Shown here: positions 4,836-6,019 of the stretch, piece after piece
Numbering within the stretch: the stretch's first letter is position 1
Layout: the number at the start of each line of letters is the position of its first letter
Assembly: GCA_005883245.1 (NCBI GenBank)
Contig: VAXT01000109.1
Span: 1-6,019, forward strand
From: Actinomycetota bacterium
GTDB taxonomy: Bacteria > Actinomycetota > Thermoleophilia > Gaiellales > Gaiellaceae
Direction: 5' to 3'
Length of the DNA: 6,019 nucleotides
The notes under the pieces: generated by a model
The model's input: the letters and a program-made list of their open reading frames with translations, nothing else
Told to the model about the DNA's origin: nothing
The model's database searches: none
Made by a program: the position numbers and the translations under genes

Positions 4836-5729
4836 TTATAGGCGGATCGTCGTGCCCGACTCGCCCCTGAGCGCTTCGGCCAGCGCCGCCGACGACGTGA
4901 TCAACGTCTCGCCCCCGGCGCGCGCGAACGCGACCGCGGCCTCGAGCTTCGGCCGCATCGAACCTTCCGGAAGCTCGGGTAGAAGTGCTTCGGCCTCCTC
5001 GGCCGCCAGTTCACGGATCGGCTGCTGATTCGACTTGCGGTAGTTGCGATAGACGCAGGCGACCTCGGTCAGGATCACGAGCCGCTCGGCGCCAAGGCGC
5101 TCGGCGAGGAGAGCCGACGCGCGGTCCTTGTCGATGACCGCGTCCACGCCCTTCAGGTGGCCGTTGCGGCTGACGACCGGGATTCCGCCGCCTCCGCAGG
5201 CGACCGCGATCGCGCCCGCACCAAGGAGCGCGCGGATCGATCCGAGCTCCACGATCTCGAGCGGACGGGGCGAGGGGACGACGCGCCGGTAGCCGCGGCC
5301 CGCGTCCTCGACGAGCCGCCAGCCGCGCTCCTGCTCGAGCGTCTGCGCCTGCTCAGCCGAGTAGAACGGCCCGATGGGCTTCGTCGGCCGCTCGAACGCC
5401 TCGTCGTCCGCGGCCACGTGGACGTGCGTGAGCAGGCAGGCGACGGGACGCCCGACGGCTCCGGCGAGCTCGGTCTCGATCATCGCGCCGATCTCGGCCT
5501 GCGTCTGGGCGACGGCGAGGAAAAGCGGCAGCGGAGGCACCTCGTCCGCGGCGCGCTCCTGGCGCAGCAGCTCGTTCCCGACCTGCGGCCCGTTTCCGTG
5601 AGTGACCACGACCTCGCCTTCGCGGACGAGCGGCGCGATCGCGGCGCACGTGTCCCGCAGCGCAACCAGCTGCTCCGCCGCGGTGCCGCTCCCGAGCGCG
5701 TTGCCGCCCAGCGCGACGACGACGGTCAC
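4836..5729 (-). CDS. arcC: Carbamate kinase
   Basis: This enzyme of the amino-acid kinase family interconverts ATP + carbamate and ADP + carbamoyl phosphate. In catabolism it makes ATP from carbamoyl phosphate. Its 297 residues are slightly fewer than the usual 310 or so. Motifs in order are ALGGNAL (6-12, phosphate loop), VVTHGNGPQVG (41-51), PTKPIGPFYS (115-124), ACGGGGIPVV (177-186), GVDAVIDKDRASALLAE (194-210), ILTEVACVYRNY (219-230, family TDV-type nucleotide-site segment) and GSMRPKLEA (256-264). The full set is present, so it should be active. The GTG start (5729-5727) overlaps the TGA of the upstream cDPGS-like gene by 4 nt, showing translational coupling. Neither arginine deiminase nor ornithine carbamoyltransferase, the usual arc partners, is in the window, so the source of carbamoyl phosphate is unknown here. 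The stop is TAA at 4838-4836. Confidence 0.96.
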   Translation of the reverse strand: MTVVVALGGNALGSGTAAEQLVALRDTCAAIAPLVREGEVVVTHGNGPQVGNELLRQERAADEVPPLPLFLAVAQTQAEIGAMIETELAGAVGRPVACLLTHVHVAADDEAFERPTKPIGPFYSAEQAQTLEQERGWRLVEDAGRGYRRVVPSPRPLEIVELGSIRALLGAGAIAVACGGGGIPVVSRNGHLKGVDAVIDKDRASALLAERLGAERLVILTEVACVYRNYRKSNQQPIRELAAEEAEALLPELPEGSMRPKLEAAVAFARAGGETLITSSAALAEALRGESGTTIRL

Positions 5730-6019
5730 ACGAGTGCTGCGTGCTCGCCGATCAGGCCGTAGCGGGCGAGCACGTCGGCGAGCGTCGGCTCACCGACTTC
5801 CTGCAGGCGATAGGTGATCCGCAGCGCCGGCCGGCCGAAGTCGATCAGGCGGCGCAGGTCGATCGGCGTCCCGATCAGGACGAGATCGGGGTCGCAGCGC
5901 TCGATCGTCTCACGGAGATCCTCCCGCTGCTTCTGGCCGTAACCCATCGCCGGCAGGAGCGCACCGACGTGCGGGTATTCCTCGAAGGTCGCGGCGATCG
6001 AGCCGACCGCGCACGTCCG
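5726..6019 (-). CDS. Cyclic 2,3-diphosphoglycerate synthetase-like protein, C-terminal part (partial)
   Basis: The reading frame is open to the right edge, giving the last 97 residues and a TGA stop (5728-5726). A short ORF starting at an internal ATG (5947) is part of this larger protein, because the 24 codons before it continue the family pattern. Recognisable segments are YPHVGALLPAMGYGQKQ, near the start of the fragment, and LVLIGTPIDLRRLIDFGRPA followed by a TYRL segment. From family memory these match the C-terminus of cyclic 2,3-diphosphoglycerate synthetase/P-loop GTPase-like proteins (pattern LPAMGY...GTPIDL...NKP.VRVRYEL). The archaeal enzyme uses ATP to close 2,3-bisphosphoglycerate into a cyclic anhydride in methanogens. 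Bacterial homologues are commonly annotated the same way without a proven role. The nucleotide-binding part is outside the window. It is coupled to arcC by a 4-nt overlap, so the two products are probably made in step. Confidence 0.8.
   Translation of the reverse strand, partial: RTCAVGSIAATFEEYPHVGALLPAMGYGQKQREDLRETIERCDPDLVLIGTPIDLRRLIDFGRPALRITYRLQEVGEPTLADVLARYGLIGEHAALV

Noticed and set aside
3581..4870. Plus-strand ORF of 429 codons opposite the ATPase gene
   Set aside because: It begins inside the palindrome, is Leu/Arg/Glu/Asp-rich without motifs, and lies antisense to a gene with intact Walker motifs.
5726..5947. Stand-alone 73-residue protein starting at the ATG at 5947
   Set aside because: The frame stays open to the window edge, and the preceding residues (YPHVGALLPA) continue the cDPGS-like family pattern, so this is an internal methionine of a larger protein.

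Overview
The window is very G+C-rich (about two thirds G+C by eye). It has tight gene packing, 4-nt stop/start overlaps and GTG start codons on all five minus-strand genes whose start is visible. With its gene content (a DUF4331 protein, a TPR protein and a NicO-like gene in a row; a cyclic-2,3-diphosphoglycerate-synthetase-like gene next to carbamate kinase), this suggests a high-GC actinobacterial chromosome, perhaps a deep soil lineage such as Thermoleophilia. The taxonomic placement is inference. No phage, plasmid, tRNA, rRNA, CRISPR or transposase signal is visible.

Left block (1-2858, minus strand). Transcription runs right to left through three coupled genes. First is a secreted DUF4331 protein (2858-1422). 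Four nt later comes a membrane-anchored or exported TPR protein (1417-101). Overlapping that by 4 nt is the start of an exported or membrane protein whose N-terminus resembles NicO/HupE-type nickel/cobalt transporter-like proteins (104-1, cut by the window edge). The layout looks like one operon for an envelope-located function, possibly linked to metals.

Middle block (2859-3658). A 236-bp divergent intergenic region leads into the only plus-strand gene, a small heat-shock protein (Hsp20, 3095-3568). It has a strong sigma70-type promoter, a possible operator inverted repeat over that promoter, and a near-ideal ribosome binding site. A GTCCCGGGAC-based palindromic repeat occurs twice, once on each side of hsp20: a perfect 29-bp copy just after the stop and a decayed copy in the upstream intergenic region.

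Right block (3659-6019, minus strand). The C-terminus of a cyclic 2,3-diphosphoglycerate synthetase-like protein (cut by the right edge) overlaps the start of carbamate kinase by 4 nt. After a 49-bp gap rich in short repeats comes an archaeal-type (ATPase_2-like) P-loop ATPase with a C-terminal winged-helix-like region. The first two form a clear translationally coupled pair around phosphoryl-transfer chemistry. The ATPase may be co-transcribed or have its own leaderless promoter.

No clearly undescribed system is evident. The best leads are the DUF4331-TPR-NicO-like operon, the cDPGS-like/carbamate kinase pair, and the palindromic repeat pair bracketing hsp20.
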